64,000 nucleotides of DNA from Pseudomonas japonica (GCF_900188455.1 NZ_FZOL01000008.1:124001-188000), one strand, 5' to 3'; numbered from the stretch's first letter, positions 38,401 through 44,650 are shown. The notes: generated from the letters alone by a model not told the origin. Made by a program: numbers and translations.

Positions 38401-39624
38401 GGTAAAGGTACCGTCGCCGTTGCTGCGGTAATAACCCCAGGGACTGGTGTTGCCGGCGGTCTGGTAGAGGATGTCGGCGTCACCGTCACGATCGAAATCA
38501 CCCACGACCATGCGTGAGCCGATCCCGGGCGAGGGGAAATTCGCGCTGGACTGGCTGCTGAAGGTTGCACCATCGTTGCGGAAATACTGCCCGCTGCTGC
38601 CGTTGACCCCCACCAGCACGTCGACGTCACCGTCACCGTCGAAGTCGCCGACGAAGTAGTTGGTGCCCGAGGCATCGGGCAGGGCCAGCCCGGCGAACGG
38701 CGATTGTCCCAGGGTCAGTTGGGTGAAGGAGCCATTGCCGTCGCTGCGCGCATAGGCGAATGGAGTGCCGGTGCCGCCGGTCTGGTAGAGAATGTCGGTA
38801 TCGCCATCGCCATCGAAGTCGCCGACGATGGTCCGCCCGGCGTTGACGATGGTGGTGCCCAGCGGCGTGTTGCCGGTGGTCCAGGAACTGGCCAGGACAC
38901 CCTCGTAGCCGGCCACCGCCAGGGCGGAGGTCTGGATCTGCCCGCTGCTGCGCTCCAGGCTCCAGTTGCCGCCCAGCGCCGCGGCACCGGTATCGTCCGC
39001 GGAGGCCGCGACGTCGGCACCGGTGATCTGCGCCAGCGCGTCGATGAAAGCCTGGCCCTGGCTGCTGTCGCCAACCTTGCAGCCGTAGAGCATCAGGTCG
39101 CCATCGGCCTTGAGCGCGGCACCGATGCTTTCCAGCGCGGCACTGTGCTGGGCAAGGTTGCTTTGCGCCAGCCAGACGTTGCCGGCCTGCACCGTGCCGT
39201 CCGCACCGTGGGACAGCAGGTGGATGGCATCGAGGTTTTCGCGGCCCTTGAGGTAGTCGGCCATCTGCTGCAGGCCGTCCTTGCTCGGGTCGAGCACGAC
39301 GATCTCGGCATTGGGCGACAGGCCGGTCAGCATCTGGTTGACATTGCCGACCTGGCCGTCGACGAACACCACTTCCTGGCGCTGGCTGCTGTCGCTGCTG
39401 CTGGCGCGGGTGTCGGCGCTGGCGGCGGCCGGGCTGGCGTTGTCAGCGGAGGTGCTGTCCTTGGCCGGCTCGGCGGTGGCCTGATCGGCCTCCTGCGCGA
39501 CCACGGCCACGGACGCATCGAACATGATTCGCGGTTCGAGTGCCACCAGCAAGGGTGCGGCGCCGGGCTCGGCGGGCGGCACTTGCGGGGCTGGCTTGCG
39601 CGAGAAACGTTCGATGAATTTCAT
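29479..39624 (-). CDS. Giant adhesin-like protein: LEPR motif, DUF4347, FG-GAP, cadherin- and Ig-like repeats
   Basis: 3381 residues, no Sec signal peptide. Order: ALEPRIMFDAS (about 28-38); DUF4347 (about 86-245) with HLLSHG (His139) and MLYGCKVG (Cys182), resembling a caspase-clan His/Cys dyad; six FG-GAP/VCBS blades of DFDGDGDxD type (about 262-565); a Big_5 Ig-like domain (about 566-690); a cadherin-like stretch with seven A(V/A)NDAP linkers (to about 1800); eight SEAV-type Ig-like domains interleaved with four FDExVSGVDxxDF-type domains (about 1800-3205); and a tail with a Gly-rich patch near 3290. No RTX nonapeptides were seen. CAGGAGG sets start 39624. Likely surface or secreted cargo of the neighbouring adaptor, M50 and TolC genes. 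Long open frames on the opposite strand are shadows. Confidence 0.92.
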   Translation of the reverse strand: MKFIERFSRKPAPQVPPAEPGAAPLLVALEPRIMFDASVAVVAQEADQATAEPAKDSTSADNASPAAASADTRASSSDSSQRQEVVFVDGQVGNVNQMLTGLSPNAEIVVLDPSKDGLQQMADYLKGRENLDAIHLLSHGADGTVQAGNVWLAQSNLAQHSAALESIGAALKADGDLMLYGCKVGDSSQGQAFIDALAQITGADVAASADDTGAAALGGNWSLERSSGQIQTSALAVAGYEGVLASSWTTGNTPLGTTIVNAGRTIVGDFDGDGDTDILYQTGGTGTPFAYARSDGNGSFTQLTLGQSPFAGLALPDASGTNYFVGDFDGDGDVDVLVGVNGSSGQYFRNDGATFSSQSSANFPSPGIGSRMVVGDFDRDGDADILYQTAGNTSPWGYYRSNGDGTFTNVSFGSSPFAGLALPDHAGNNYYVADFDGDGDLDILAAVSTATGTYLRNDGASFSTQSTTTFPAPTFNGRMLVGDFDGDGDADILYQTANTSSPFQYARSNGDGTFNIVALGSSPFTGMSLADHTGSNYRVGDFDGDGDVDIFFATNGSSGNLLLQTDRPPTLLSSTPSDNATGVSPGANIVLTFSESVIKGTGNIYIVRTSDNQIVETIPVSSGRVAGSGATWTIDPSMTLVGGVSYAVRIDSRTFVDTAGIVFQGISDNTTLNFTAANLAAPVIANLNGDAANYVEKSSGILLDGNNNATVTDADSANFNGGNVRVAVTGNAVTSEDVLSVYSIGAGPGQISVSGSNVLYGGLTIGTVAGGTGGTALVITLNANADASAVTALVRNLQYSNSNTTTPNTSARTLSITVTDETGTTSTVSTVTANILAVNDAPVVSATGTNPTFTEDGSAVAMFSGASINTVESTQNIILITISVSNLANGPSEKLVIDGSDVTLTNGTNLLTLNNGATVSVSVSAGTATVSLGHAGLSTATAQTIVNNIAYRNDSNAPTGTSRTVTLSNVRDSGGLANGGQNTVAVNVASIVTLVAVNDAPTLSGGPYVITSTNENTTSGAVSVSTVLAGATYADADAGAASGIAVIATVGRGTWEYSTDGTNWTAFGTVSTSSALLLTSSSQVRYIPDNANAENVSFTYRGWDRTSGAASTYGSPSTGDTTVNGSSTAYSTGSAQATLIVTAVNDAPVMTPVNPTLTGLTDTSTNNSGDAVSSLLGGLTDVDTGAIKGMAITGLTSTYGKWQYSINAGTNWTDIVSASDASALVLRSGDRVRFVPDGLHGETATITYRAWDQTNGTLGQQGTRWNVTSLLGGSNTFSSGTDTASVVVTAANDAPVLTGSGGSVGWTEGNNVVSTPVAIDNLLVISDPDGPSIASATVSLGGTYVLGEDTLAFTNIPATMGDIIGSWDAVNGILTLTSAGGATQAQFQAALRSITYTNDSDTPTTTTRTVSFKVNDGSLDSLLVTRDVTITAVNDAPVISAPTNVSVTEDTLSPVTGIILSDVDSSSGTLTLTVGAGTLSGVSASGVTVNGTGSALTLSGTLTAINNFIAAGSLKYTPALNSNTSVTLGLSLDTTSVGTDTRNLTLDITAVNDAPAISSPVSINVTEDVATSMAGITFSDVDAGSGSVRVIFSVANGNGTFSATASSGVTISNDGTNAITLEGTVADINTLVSNGHLTYLGALNATGLKTMSISINDNGNTGSGGALQDAVSVSLVIAAVNDAPVNNLPAAQSVPQDGSLVFSSTHGNLITISDVDAGGNLMKLSLTAVNGKMTLGSLVGLFFSTGDGINDAAMAFTGTLAAINAALNGLTFIPDAGYNGPGSITFESDDQGYSGSGGAKTDVDTLAITISPINPKITGVVAAPGSNGLHKAGDQIDIVVNFDNNVVVDLTGGRPTLLLETGAIDRDAVYVSGSGTTQLTFRYTVQAGDVSGDLDYASTTGLSLNGAVLQSTQGYAAILTLPTLGGASSLAGQQAIVIDGVAPSIGNIVLPGDASYRLGQNLDFTVNFSEVVSVNTGGGIPRIEVTLDTGGTAYAEYVSGSGTSALVFRLVVTSGQQDSNGISVGNSIQLNGGSLRDLAGNDSATALVPGSSSGILVDGIVPTVATVSVPANGGYKAGDVLSFTVNASEAVFASGSPRLALDVGGITRYATLVPGSSSGSTLVFQYTVQAGETDADGISVGSSLDLNGGSVKDAAGNDLNLTLNSVGSTTAVLVDTTAPSVTGIVSVDPLLSNRSVLSYTVTFDEDVTGLDAADFNLMTTGNASGTITGITRVDGRTYTVQLGNVIGDGTLGLNLRNDATVYDNAGNRVTGGLSGAVYTVDQSRPYAISVTAPSNGHVYVAGENIDISIKLSEVVYVTDIPRLGVVIHDGAQFPMLIFARYVSGSGSDTLVFRLPVTAPMLDRNGILLGSQMELSDTTVRDAAGNDASAILASVGIQTDTRIDAVTPEISSVTVPAAGGYKSGDVLTFTVNVSEAVQVDTTHGSPRLELTIGGVTRYASYVSGNGTDTLTLQYTVQSGDNGNGVSLAGNLDLNGSTVRDPAGNAIKLPLNNLPGTDGINVDTTTPYATNITRVDATPTNSGSVSYTVTFSENVGNVDISDFNLIFGGSVAGSIESVTAVDGKTFTVKVSSLIGTGTVRLDLKPGTDIADAAGNLVPGGRVGVNYSIDRDVPKVTGVDVPANGTYVAGQNLDFTVHLSEAVQLNTSNGSPRLQVLLDNGQTAWAEYVSGAGSNALLFRLTVSTGQLDRNGISVGTAIQLNGATLRDAVGNNAQLGLDGLPPTDGVLIDAVAPSVASVGVPVPGAYNAGDVLRFTVNTSEPVIIDTSSGTPRVAVNIGGVTRYAEYVSGSGTSALVFAYTIQAGNNAAGGIAVGGSIDLNGGTARDAAGNALNLALNNPGSGSGIVIDTTAPQVSDIVRVDTTPTSAGSVRYTVTFDESVSGVDSADFSLAFTGSANGRIASVQQVNGRTYVILVDNLSGAGNVRLDLNASGTGISDVAGNPITGGLAGSSYSIDRVAPSVSSVGVPPAGTYVAGAQLDFTVNTSEAVLVDTGDGAPRLAITLDNGRVVYADYLSGSGGTALVFRLNVTSGMAGNGNFNVASSIDLNGATIRDARGNDAQTGLNNVGSTSGILVDARAPRPSSIVVDGPVLPTDRSLSFTLTFDEAVSGVDANDFSVLGTSSASGVVQSVQQVDARTYRIVVGDLRGQGSLALRLNALGSGIQDGAGNQMAVNLVGQAQSIQTQDVGDLDYRINPPQIVAEPLPAVIQPQVPNLVVNDSVSPLVPGSLFEVRTVGGDIQPLGTIFLGNANSAPSFIAQVFGSSDSGAGLGGPGGFLGFGGGSGGVFGGSTLSTIFSHDVPGVSEMSVFNGSQWRPADINHGLRGVFGSPTFGQQLQQLNEADQRHVRELAKALAQPAQIGQQA

Positions 39625-39643
39625 GGTGCACCTCCTGGTATAC

Positions 39644-39674
39644 GTCCGCCCGGCACAGGCTGTGCCGGGCGGAC
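39644..39674 (-). promoter_or_regulatory. Perfect stem-loop in the leader of the giant gene
   Basis: 14-bp perfect stem (GTCCGCCCGGCACA with TGTGCCGGGCGGAC) and a 3-base loop, 20 bp ahead of the giant gene start. There is no following T tract on the minus strand, so it is more likely an mRNA-stability or partial-attenuation element than a full terminator. Confidence 0.6.
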
Positions 39675-39683
39675 AGAATAAGT

Positions 39684-39705
39684 GGCGGCCCCCTGGGAGG
39701 CCGCC
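39684..39705 (-). promoter_or_regulatory. Second stem-loop between collar and giant genes
   Basis: GGCGGCC and GGCCGCC arms of 7 bp around an 8-base loop, directly after the tail-collar stop and before the larger stem-loop. Together they separate the collar gene from the giant gene and could uncouple their expression levels. Confidence 0.45.
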
Positions 39706-39716
39706 GGTTGTCGCTA

Positions 39717-40253
39717 TCAGTTACGCGTAGGGAACAGGCCTTCGGTCGCGATGATGAAGGTCACGGTGAGGAACGGGTTGCGCAGCCCGACCGGCTGGGA
39801 GCCGCCGGCGATGCCGACGCTCTGCTGGCTCAGTATTACGTTCGGAGCCGCGGCGACGTACAGGTTCACCGGGTTGCCGTCCTTGTCGGTCGCCGCGCCG
39901 AACGACGTACCATTGCCTGGGCTGGGGAGGTTGGCCTCGGCAGTGGAGACCCCCAGCGGGTGCACGTGCATCGGCATCTGCGAGGAGAGCAGCGTGACCG
40001 ATTCGGAACCCGACGCTTCACCCAGGACCATAGTGCTCAGGCCTGGGCCCTGGCCCTGATGGATCGGGCTGCGGCCGCGGAAATCAGGCAGGCCGAAGGT
40101 GGACTGGCCATTGCCGCCGAAGGTGGTCCCGAGAATGGAGAACAGCGCCGTGTTCTGCGAAATCGACAACAGCTGGCCGCTGCACATGGCATAACCGCGA
40201 GGCGCAAAGTTGCCGCCGAACATCTTGATCTCGCCGAGATAGGGTTCGCTCAT
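39717..40253 (-). CDS. Phage tail-collar (microcystin-dependent-protein type) protein
   Basis: 178 residues of the Mdp/tail-collar family: GEIKMFGGNFAPRGYAMCSG, QLLSISQNTALFSILGTTFG, STFGLPDFRGRSPIHQGQG, MPMHVHPLG and a C-terminal QPVGLRNPFLTVTFIIATEG. In phages the collar domain is in receptor-binding tail proteins; in bacteria such small proteins occur outside prophages. No other phage gene is nearby. No signal peptide, so if exported it needs a dedicated route, which the adjacent adaptor/M50 genes could supply. It lies between DUF6916 and the giant gene, all on the minus strand. Confidence 0.9.
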   Translation of the reverse strand: MSEPYLGEIKMFGGNFAPRGYAMCSGQLLSISQNTALFSILGTTFGGNGQSTFGLPDFRGRSPIHQGQGPGLSTMVLGEASGSESVTLLSSQMPMHVHPLGVSTAEANLPSPGNGTSFGAATDKDGNPVNLYVAAAPNVILSQQSVGIAGGSQPVGLRNPFLTVTFIIATEGLFPTRN

Positions 40254-40295
40254 CGGATGCTTCCTTGTTGTTAACTTGCGTTGTTGGAAAAACGT

Positions 40296-40622
40296 TTACG
40301 CGGTTGCGCTGACTTCCCGGTGGATCACCGCCTCGAGGATGTGCCGGCCATCCGGATCGGGCAGAAGCGGTGTCATCAACAGATCCCAGTGCCGCCCGTC
40401 AGGACCGAACAGGCGATACACCTCCTGCATCATGGCGACGCCGAGCGGCAAGGCGATCATCAGGGAGTAGCATTCGAAGCGGTCATTCATCGCCACGCCC
40501 TCGCGCACATCGACGAGGGTGACGCGGATGCCCTGCTCCGGCGCGACCTGCAGGACGAAGCCCGCCGGGTCGGCACCGGCCAGGTCGGCGCGGGATGGAA
40601 TGGCACTGGAAATCGGGTTCAT
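40296..40622 (-). CDS. DUF6916-like small protein
   Basis: 108 residues. It resembles the small domain often encoded beside Mdp-type tail-collar genes, with FVLQVAPEQGIRVTLVDVRE, a central FECYSLMIALPLG and a YRLFGPDGRHWDLLMTPLLP end. The family name is given from memory and is less certain than the neighbourhood. Its ATG (40622) overlaps the GNAT stop (40619), so translation is coupled. No membrane segment or signal peptide. A chaperone-like or assembly role for the collar protein is a guess from linkage only. Confidence 0.7.
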   Translation of the reverse strand: MNPISSAIPSRADLAGADPAGFVLQVAPEQGIRVTLVDVREGVAMNDRFECYSLMIALPLGVAMMQEVYRLFGPDGRHWDLLMTPLLPDPDGRHILEAVIHREVSATA

Positions 40623-41116
40623 GAAGCGATCCTCGAAGCGCCGCGAGCCTCGCGGCGCAGGCGCAGGTAGACCCCGGATTCCTTGATGACCTGGAAGCCG
40701 AGACGGGCGTAGAGACGCTGCGCGGGGTTGTAGGTTTCCACCGACAGTTCGATCGCCAGGCCCTGTTCGTCGGCACGGTCGATCAGCGGCTGCAGCAATG
40801 CGCTGCCGATGCCCTGGTTCTGCCATTCGGGCAGCAGCGCGATATCGATGAGATTGAGCGTGGTCTGGCCCCAGAACAGATAGAGGCGGCCGATGGCCTG
40901 CCCCTGGTGTTCGATGATGAAGAACTCACCATCGGCGAAGTGGGCCTGGTAGTAGGTGTGCTGAGCGTTGAACTGCTGGTGAAGGAACGCTGCGATCTGC
41001 TCGGCGGGCCAGCCGCTATGGGACATTTCTTCGGCCCGCGTGCCAGCGTACAGGCGTTCGATGAAAGCCATATCGTCTGGATGCAAGGCACGGAGTGTCG
41101 CAGCATACTTCGACAT
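40619..41116 (-). CDS. GNAT-family N-acetyltransferase
   Basis: 165 residues with the GNAT fold: IDIALLPEWQNQGIGSALLQ is the acetyl-CoA pyrophosphate-binding motif A, followed by ELSVETYNPAQRLYARLGF (motif B). The ATG at 41116 follows GGGAAG about 10 bases upstream; a TTG at 41155 is unlikely. First gene after a 118-bp AT-rich gap with a CRP/Vfr-type palindrome, and coupled to the DUF6916 gene. GNAT genes recur beside Mdp-type collar genes; acetylation of the collar or giant protein is conceivable but unproven. Confidence 0.87.
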   Translation of the reverse strand: MSKYAATLRALHPDDMAFIERLYAGTRAEEMSHSGWPAEQIAAFLHQQFNAQHTYYQAHFADGEFFIIEHQGQAIGRLYLFWGQTTLNLIDIALLPEWQNQGIGSALLQPLIDRADEQGLAIELSVETYNPAQRLYARLGFQVIKESGVYLRLRREARGASRIAS

Positions 41117-41162
41117 CAAAGCAAACTTCCCTGTAAGTGATACTTTGTGGGCCAACTATTTA

Positions 41163-41178
41163 TGTGACGAACATCACA
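41163..41178. promoter_or_regulatory. CRP/Vfr-type binding site
   Basis: TGTGA-N6-TCACA, an exact match to the cAMP-receptor-protein consensus. It sits in the AT-rich gap between the M50-HlyD and GNAT genes, centred about 54 bp upstream of the GNAT start codon. A short leader would place it near -41.5, a class II activating position, for the GNAT-DUF6916-collar-giant-TolC run. Confidence 0.65.
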
Positions 41179-41234
41179 GCAACATGCATGGCTAATTGAC
41201 AGCAGATTACCTCAATTGCCTTGCAATCACACTA

Positions 41235-43331
41235 CTAAAATCCACTTTCCCGCACCCCGATCGCCGCCATACGCCGCCATGCCGCGGACAGCAGCGATTC
41301 GCCCTCTCCGTCAAGCACGACGAGGCCTCGCAGCGGATGGCCAATGGCCTCGGAGGCACCCTTCCCGAGCACGAACTGCGCGCCATACTGCGCTTGCAAC
41401 GGTTGTGCCCTTTTCTCTTCATCACGTCTTATTGCAATGGGCCCCTTGTGATCGGAAACCAGCGATTCCTGATCGATATAAGAAACGCCATTGGCATCAA
41501 CTTCTTTAAGCGTTACCGCAATTGAAGTGCGCAATACATCGTCGGCGACAAAGTGCCCGATAGTGCCCGGTGTCACCCGCCACAAATCCGCCTCCGCCAG
41601 ATAGCCACGCAGGCGCAAACCCTCGTCGGTGATCTGCGCCAACGGCAGTTCGGCACTGACCCAGCGTCCGGGCGTGAGGCTGTCGGCCAGATCGCGCACG
41701 CTGCCGGCATGCGGCGCGCGCAGGTTGAGGCGTTCGCGCTGCGCGGCCAGGCCGCGGTATTCGGCCAGCGATTCGGCGAGGCGCTGTTCGAGGATGCCAC
41801 TGTCGGCGGCGGTGCTGCTGCGGCTGGACTGGCGACGCAACTGCAATTGCAGGATCTCGATCTCGCGCCGGGTGATGCTCAGGCGCGACTCCAGGTCGGG
41901 CGACTCCAGCTCCACCAGCACCTGGTTCTCCGCCACCCGCTCGCCATCCTTCACCAGCACCTGACGAATCCGCGCCGCCGCCGGCGCATGCAGGGCACTG
42001 ACCCGCGAGGCTTCGAGCATCGCCGGCACTTCCACGCCGCTGCGCCATGGCACCAGCAGCAACGCCAGCAAGGCCAGCAGGCCGCCGCCGACGAACAGCA
42101 CCTTGCGCGGATGGGCCTGCTCGCGGTGCTGCCACCAGTGCCCCATCTCCTTGCAGATCGGCAGGAAGATGAACCACGCCAGCTCGACGATCATCAGGAA
42201 GATGCCGAGCACCTTGAAGAACATGTGGTAGACCGCCAGGGCGATACCGAAGAACAGCACCGCGCGCCAGATCCACGAGGCGTAGCCCCAGCACAGCAGA
42301 CGCTTGCGCAGGGCCGGCGACCAGCGCTCCGGCGCGGGCTCGCCGTAACCGAACAGGGTCTCGCGCAGGTGCCAGCGGCACAGGGCGTAGCCGCGCCCCT
42401 GGAGGTTGTCGACGCCCCACAGGTCGCTGAGCAGGAAGTAGCCGTCGAAACGCATCAGCGGGTTGACGTTGATCACCACCGTGGTGATCCAGGTGGCGCT
42501 GGCCAGCATGAACGCCGCCGTGCGCCCTGCCCCGTCGGGCAGCAGCGACCAGGCGAGCAAGGCGATGCAGGCCAGGAGCATTTCCGCCAGGACTCCGCCG
42601 GCGCCGATCAGCAGGCGGGTGCGCCGGTCCTGCACGCGCCAGGCATCGCTGACATCGGTGTAGAGCATCGGCAACAGGACCATGAACGCCACGCCCATGC
42701 TCGGCACCCGGCAGCCGGCGCGCTTGGCCATGTAGGCATGGCCGAACTCGTGGCAGAGCTTGGCGAAGCCCAGGGCAATGGCGAACGCCGCCGCGCCGCC
42801 GAGGCTGAGCAACTGCGGGAAGGTGGCGAGGAAACGCTCCCAGTCGCGCATCACCAGGAAGGTACCGAGCAACAGCACCAGCGGCAGGCCGAAACGCAGC
42901 AGGTTCGGACCGAAGCGCTCGAGCCACGGCCAGGTGCGATTGAGAAAGGCATCCGGCCGCCACAGCGGAATCCGGAAGAACAGGTACTTGTGCAGGAGCT
43001 GCGTCCACAGGCCCTGGCGCCGGCTGGCCGCCTTGGTCGCGTAGCTGGCGCTCTGCTCGGGATCGCCGCCGCTGATCAGGTCGTGGCCGCGCAGGAACTT
43101 GAGCAGCTCGTCCAGCGCCTGTGGGGTCAGCGGCGCGCCGGGCTCGGCATTGGCCGCCTTGAGCACCTGCAGGGCATCGCCCAGGGCCCAGTTGCGCAAC
43201 AGGCGCATGGCCGGCGCGCCAAGCTTGAAGTACTTGCCCCGCAGCGGATCGGCCAGGGTCCATTGCGGCGAGCCGTCCAGCCCCGGTGTCGCCACCGAGA
43301 GCTGCAGGTCCGGGCGCAGCGCCGGGAGCAT
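41235..43331 (-). CDS. M50 (site-2 protease-type) membrane protein fused to HlyD-like domain
   Basis: 698 residues. Residues about 20-88 resemble a PqqD/RRE-type winged helix (WTLADPLRGKYFKLGAPAMR, LLKFLRGHDLI). A polytopic membrane domain (about 140-430) has the M50 zinc motif HEFGHAYMAKRAG and the downstream NVNPLMRFDGYFLLSDL that supplies the Asp ligand. After a last TM (about 420-440) comes a HlyD/biotinyl-like domain: VSALHAPAAARIRQVLVKDG, a coiled-coil hairpin, then LRAPHAGSVRDLADSLTPG. ATG 43331 overlaps the previous stop (TGATG). This arrangement replaces the ABC ATPase expected of a type 1 exporter. Substrate cleavage or export is inferred. Confidence 0.85.
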   Translation of the reverse strand: MLPALRPDLQLSVATPGLDGSPQWTLADPLRGKYFKLGAPAMRLLRNWALGDALQVLKAANAEPGAPLTPQALDELLKFLRGHDLISGGDPEQSASYATKAASRRQGLWTQLLHKYLFFRIPLWRPDAFLNRTWPWLERFGPNLLRFGLPLVLLLGTFLVMRDWERFLATFPQLLSLGGAAAFAIALGFAKLCHEFGHAYMAKRAGCRVPSMGVAFMVLLPMLYTDVSDAWRVQDRRTRLLIGAGGVLAEMLLACIALLAWSLLPDGAGRTAAFMLASATWITTVVINVNPLMRFDGYFLLSDLWGVDNLQGRGYALCRWHLRETLFGYGEPAPERWSPALRKRLLCWGYASWIWRAVLFFGIALAVYHMFFKVLGIFLMIVELAWFIFLPICKEMGHWWQHREQAHPRKVLFVGGGLLALLALLLVPWRSGVEVPAMLEASRVSALHAPAAARIRQVLVKDGERVAENQVLVELESPDLESRLSITRREIEILQLQLRRQSSRSSTAADSGILEQRLAESLAEYRGLAAQRERLNLRAPHAGSVRDLADSLTPGRWVSAELPLAQITDEGLRLRGYLAEADLWRVTPGTIGHFVADDVLRTSIAVTLKEVDANGVSYIDQESLVSDHKGPIAIRRDEEKRAQPLQAQYGAQFVLGKGASEAIGHPLRGLVVLDGEGESLLSAAWRRMAAIGVRESGF

Positions 43332-44650
43332 CACAGGCCCACCGCCTGGCGCAGGGCCGCCAGCGGCCGGCGCAGCAGATACAGGGCCAGTGGCGCGCGC
43401 GCGCCGAACAGCTTGGCGGTGCCGCGCAGGCCGATACGCGGCGGCGCGTGGTCGAAGGTGGCATCGAGACGATAGGCCAGTTGGCCGGCCGCGGTGCTCT
43501 GTGCCTGGTACGCGGCGCGCTCCAGGGTCGCGCTGTGCCGGTTCAGCGGATCGCTGTCGAGGAACAGGGCGACTTCGGCGCCGTTGTCCAGGCCGATGGC
43601 ATCGGCCACCGGCAGCTCGATGCGCAGCTCGGCCTGGGCCGGGTTGGCGATGTCCATCAGGCGCTCGCCGGTGCGCACCGGCTTGCCGATGAGCCGCTGG
43701 GCATCGGCGAACACCGCGATACCGTCGCGCTCGGCGCGGACTTCACTGCGCGCGAGCAGGTCGCGGGCGTAATCGCGCTCGGCGCGTTTCTGCTCGACCC
43801 GGGCCGCCAGCAGGTCCAGGCGGGCGCTGGAATCGGTATCGGAAAATGCCCGCTGGGTGTTGGCCTTGAGTTCCGCCTCGGCCACGCCCAGGGTGCGTTC
43901 GGCGACGTCGGCCTGGGCCTTGAGACTGGTGGCGTCGAAGCGCACCAGCACCTGCCCGGCCTGCACCGGCTGGTTGGGCTTGACCAGGAATTCGGCGACC
44001 ACGCCATCCAGCGGCGCGGCGACCACCTGACCGTTGCGCGGCACCACTTCCGCCGGCGCCAGCACCGACTGCCGCACCGGCACCAGCAGCACCAGCAGCA
44101 GCGCGCCGGCCAGCGCCCAACGGGTCCGTGCCGGCCAGCGCAGGCGCCATGGCTTGCCAGGCTGCAGGGCACGCCAGGCGTGGCTGTAGCAATCGCCCAG
44201 CTGGGCCAGCAGGGCCTGCTCGGCCTCGCTCCAGGGGGTGTCGCGAGCCAGCCAGAGACCGCCGAACACCTGGTCGTCGCGGTCCTTGAGCGGCAACCAG
44301 AACGCGTGAGGCGCCGAGAGTGCCTGCCAGTCGTCGCGACTGGCCTGATCGACGCTCTCCGGCGGCACCGCGCCAGGCAGGGCGAAACGCTCGCCCGCGG
44401 CAAGACGCGCGGCCATGCGCTCGATGAACACCACGAACGGCGCGTTCGGCTCGACCACGCTGATGCCGGTCAGCGCCCGCACCTTGCCGGCGATCAGCAA
44501 CGCGCCGTGGCGGTAGCCGAACAGCGGCTGGCTGTCGTTGACCATGCTGAACGCCAGCACCTCGGTGGACGCGGCGGCACGGGCCTGGCGCTCCAGCTTG
44601 AGGTAGTGCGCCAGCAGCTGTTCGAGGGCGCCGGGGACAGGAGCGTTCAT
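43331..44650 (-). CDS. Membrane-anchored HlyD-family adaptor with GAF-like cytoplasmic domain
   Basis: 439 residues. The first ~165 resemble a GAF-type domain (LEQLLAHYLKLERQARAA, FWLPLKDRDDQVFGGLWLAR). A TM helix follows (about 172-190; WALAGALLLVLLVPV), then a periplasmic HlyD part with the split lipoyl domain (GQVVAAPLDGVVAEFLVKPN; later VRAERDGIAVFADAQRLIGK) around a coiled coil. The start overlaps the upstream adaptor stop (ATGA) and the stop overlaps the M50 gene start, so the three are one translational unit. A cytoplasmic sensor on an adaptor is unusual and could recognise cargo or a ligand. Confidence 0.85.
   Translation of the reverse strand: MNAPVPGALEQLLAHYLKLERQARAAASTEVLAFSMVNDSQPLFGYRHGALLIAGKVRALTGISVVEPNAPFVVFIERMAARLAAGERFALPGAVPPESVDQASRDDWQALSAPHAFWLPLKDRDDQVFGGLWLARDTPWSEAEQALLAQLGDCYSHAWRALQPGKPWRLRWPARTRWALAGALLLVLLVPVRQSVLAPAEVVPRNGQVVAAPLDGVVAEFLVKPNQPVQAGQVLVRFDATSLKAQADVAERTLGVAEAELKANTQRAFSDTDSSARLDLLAARVEQKRAERDYARDLLARSEVRAERDGIAVFADAQRLIGKPVRTGERLMDIANPAQAELRIELPVADAIGLDNGAEVALFLDSDPLNRHSATLERAAYQAQSTAAGQLAYRLDATFDHAPPRIGLRGTAKLFGARAPLALYLLRRPLAALRQAVGL

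Noticed and set aside
29386..38517. Very long open frames on the plus strand (over 1000 codons) opposite the giant gene
   Set aside because: They are antisense shadows of a GC-rich repetitive coding sequence. The minus-strand frame has domain repeats, conserved motifs and a good ribosome site; the plus-strand translations are His/Ala/Gly/Val-rich without recognisable domains.
39717..40253. Tail-collar gene as evidence of a prophage
   Set aside because: No capsid, portal, integrase, lysis or other tail genes lie in the window; the gene is embedded in a bacterial export cluster.
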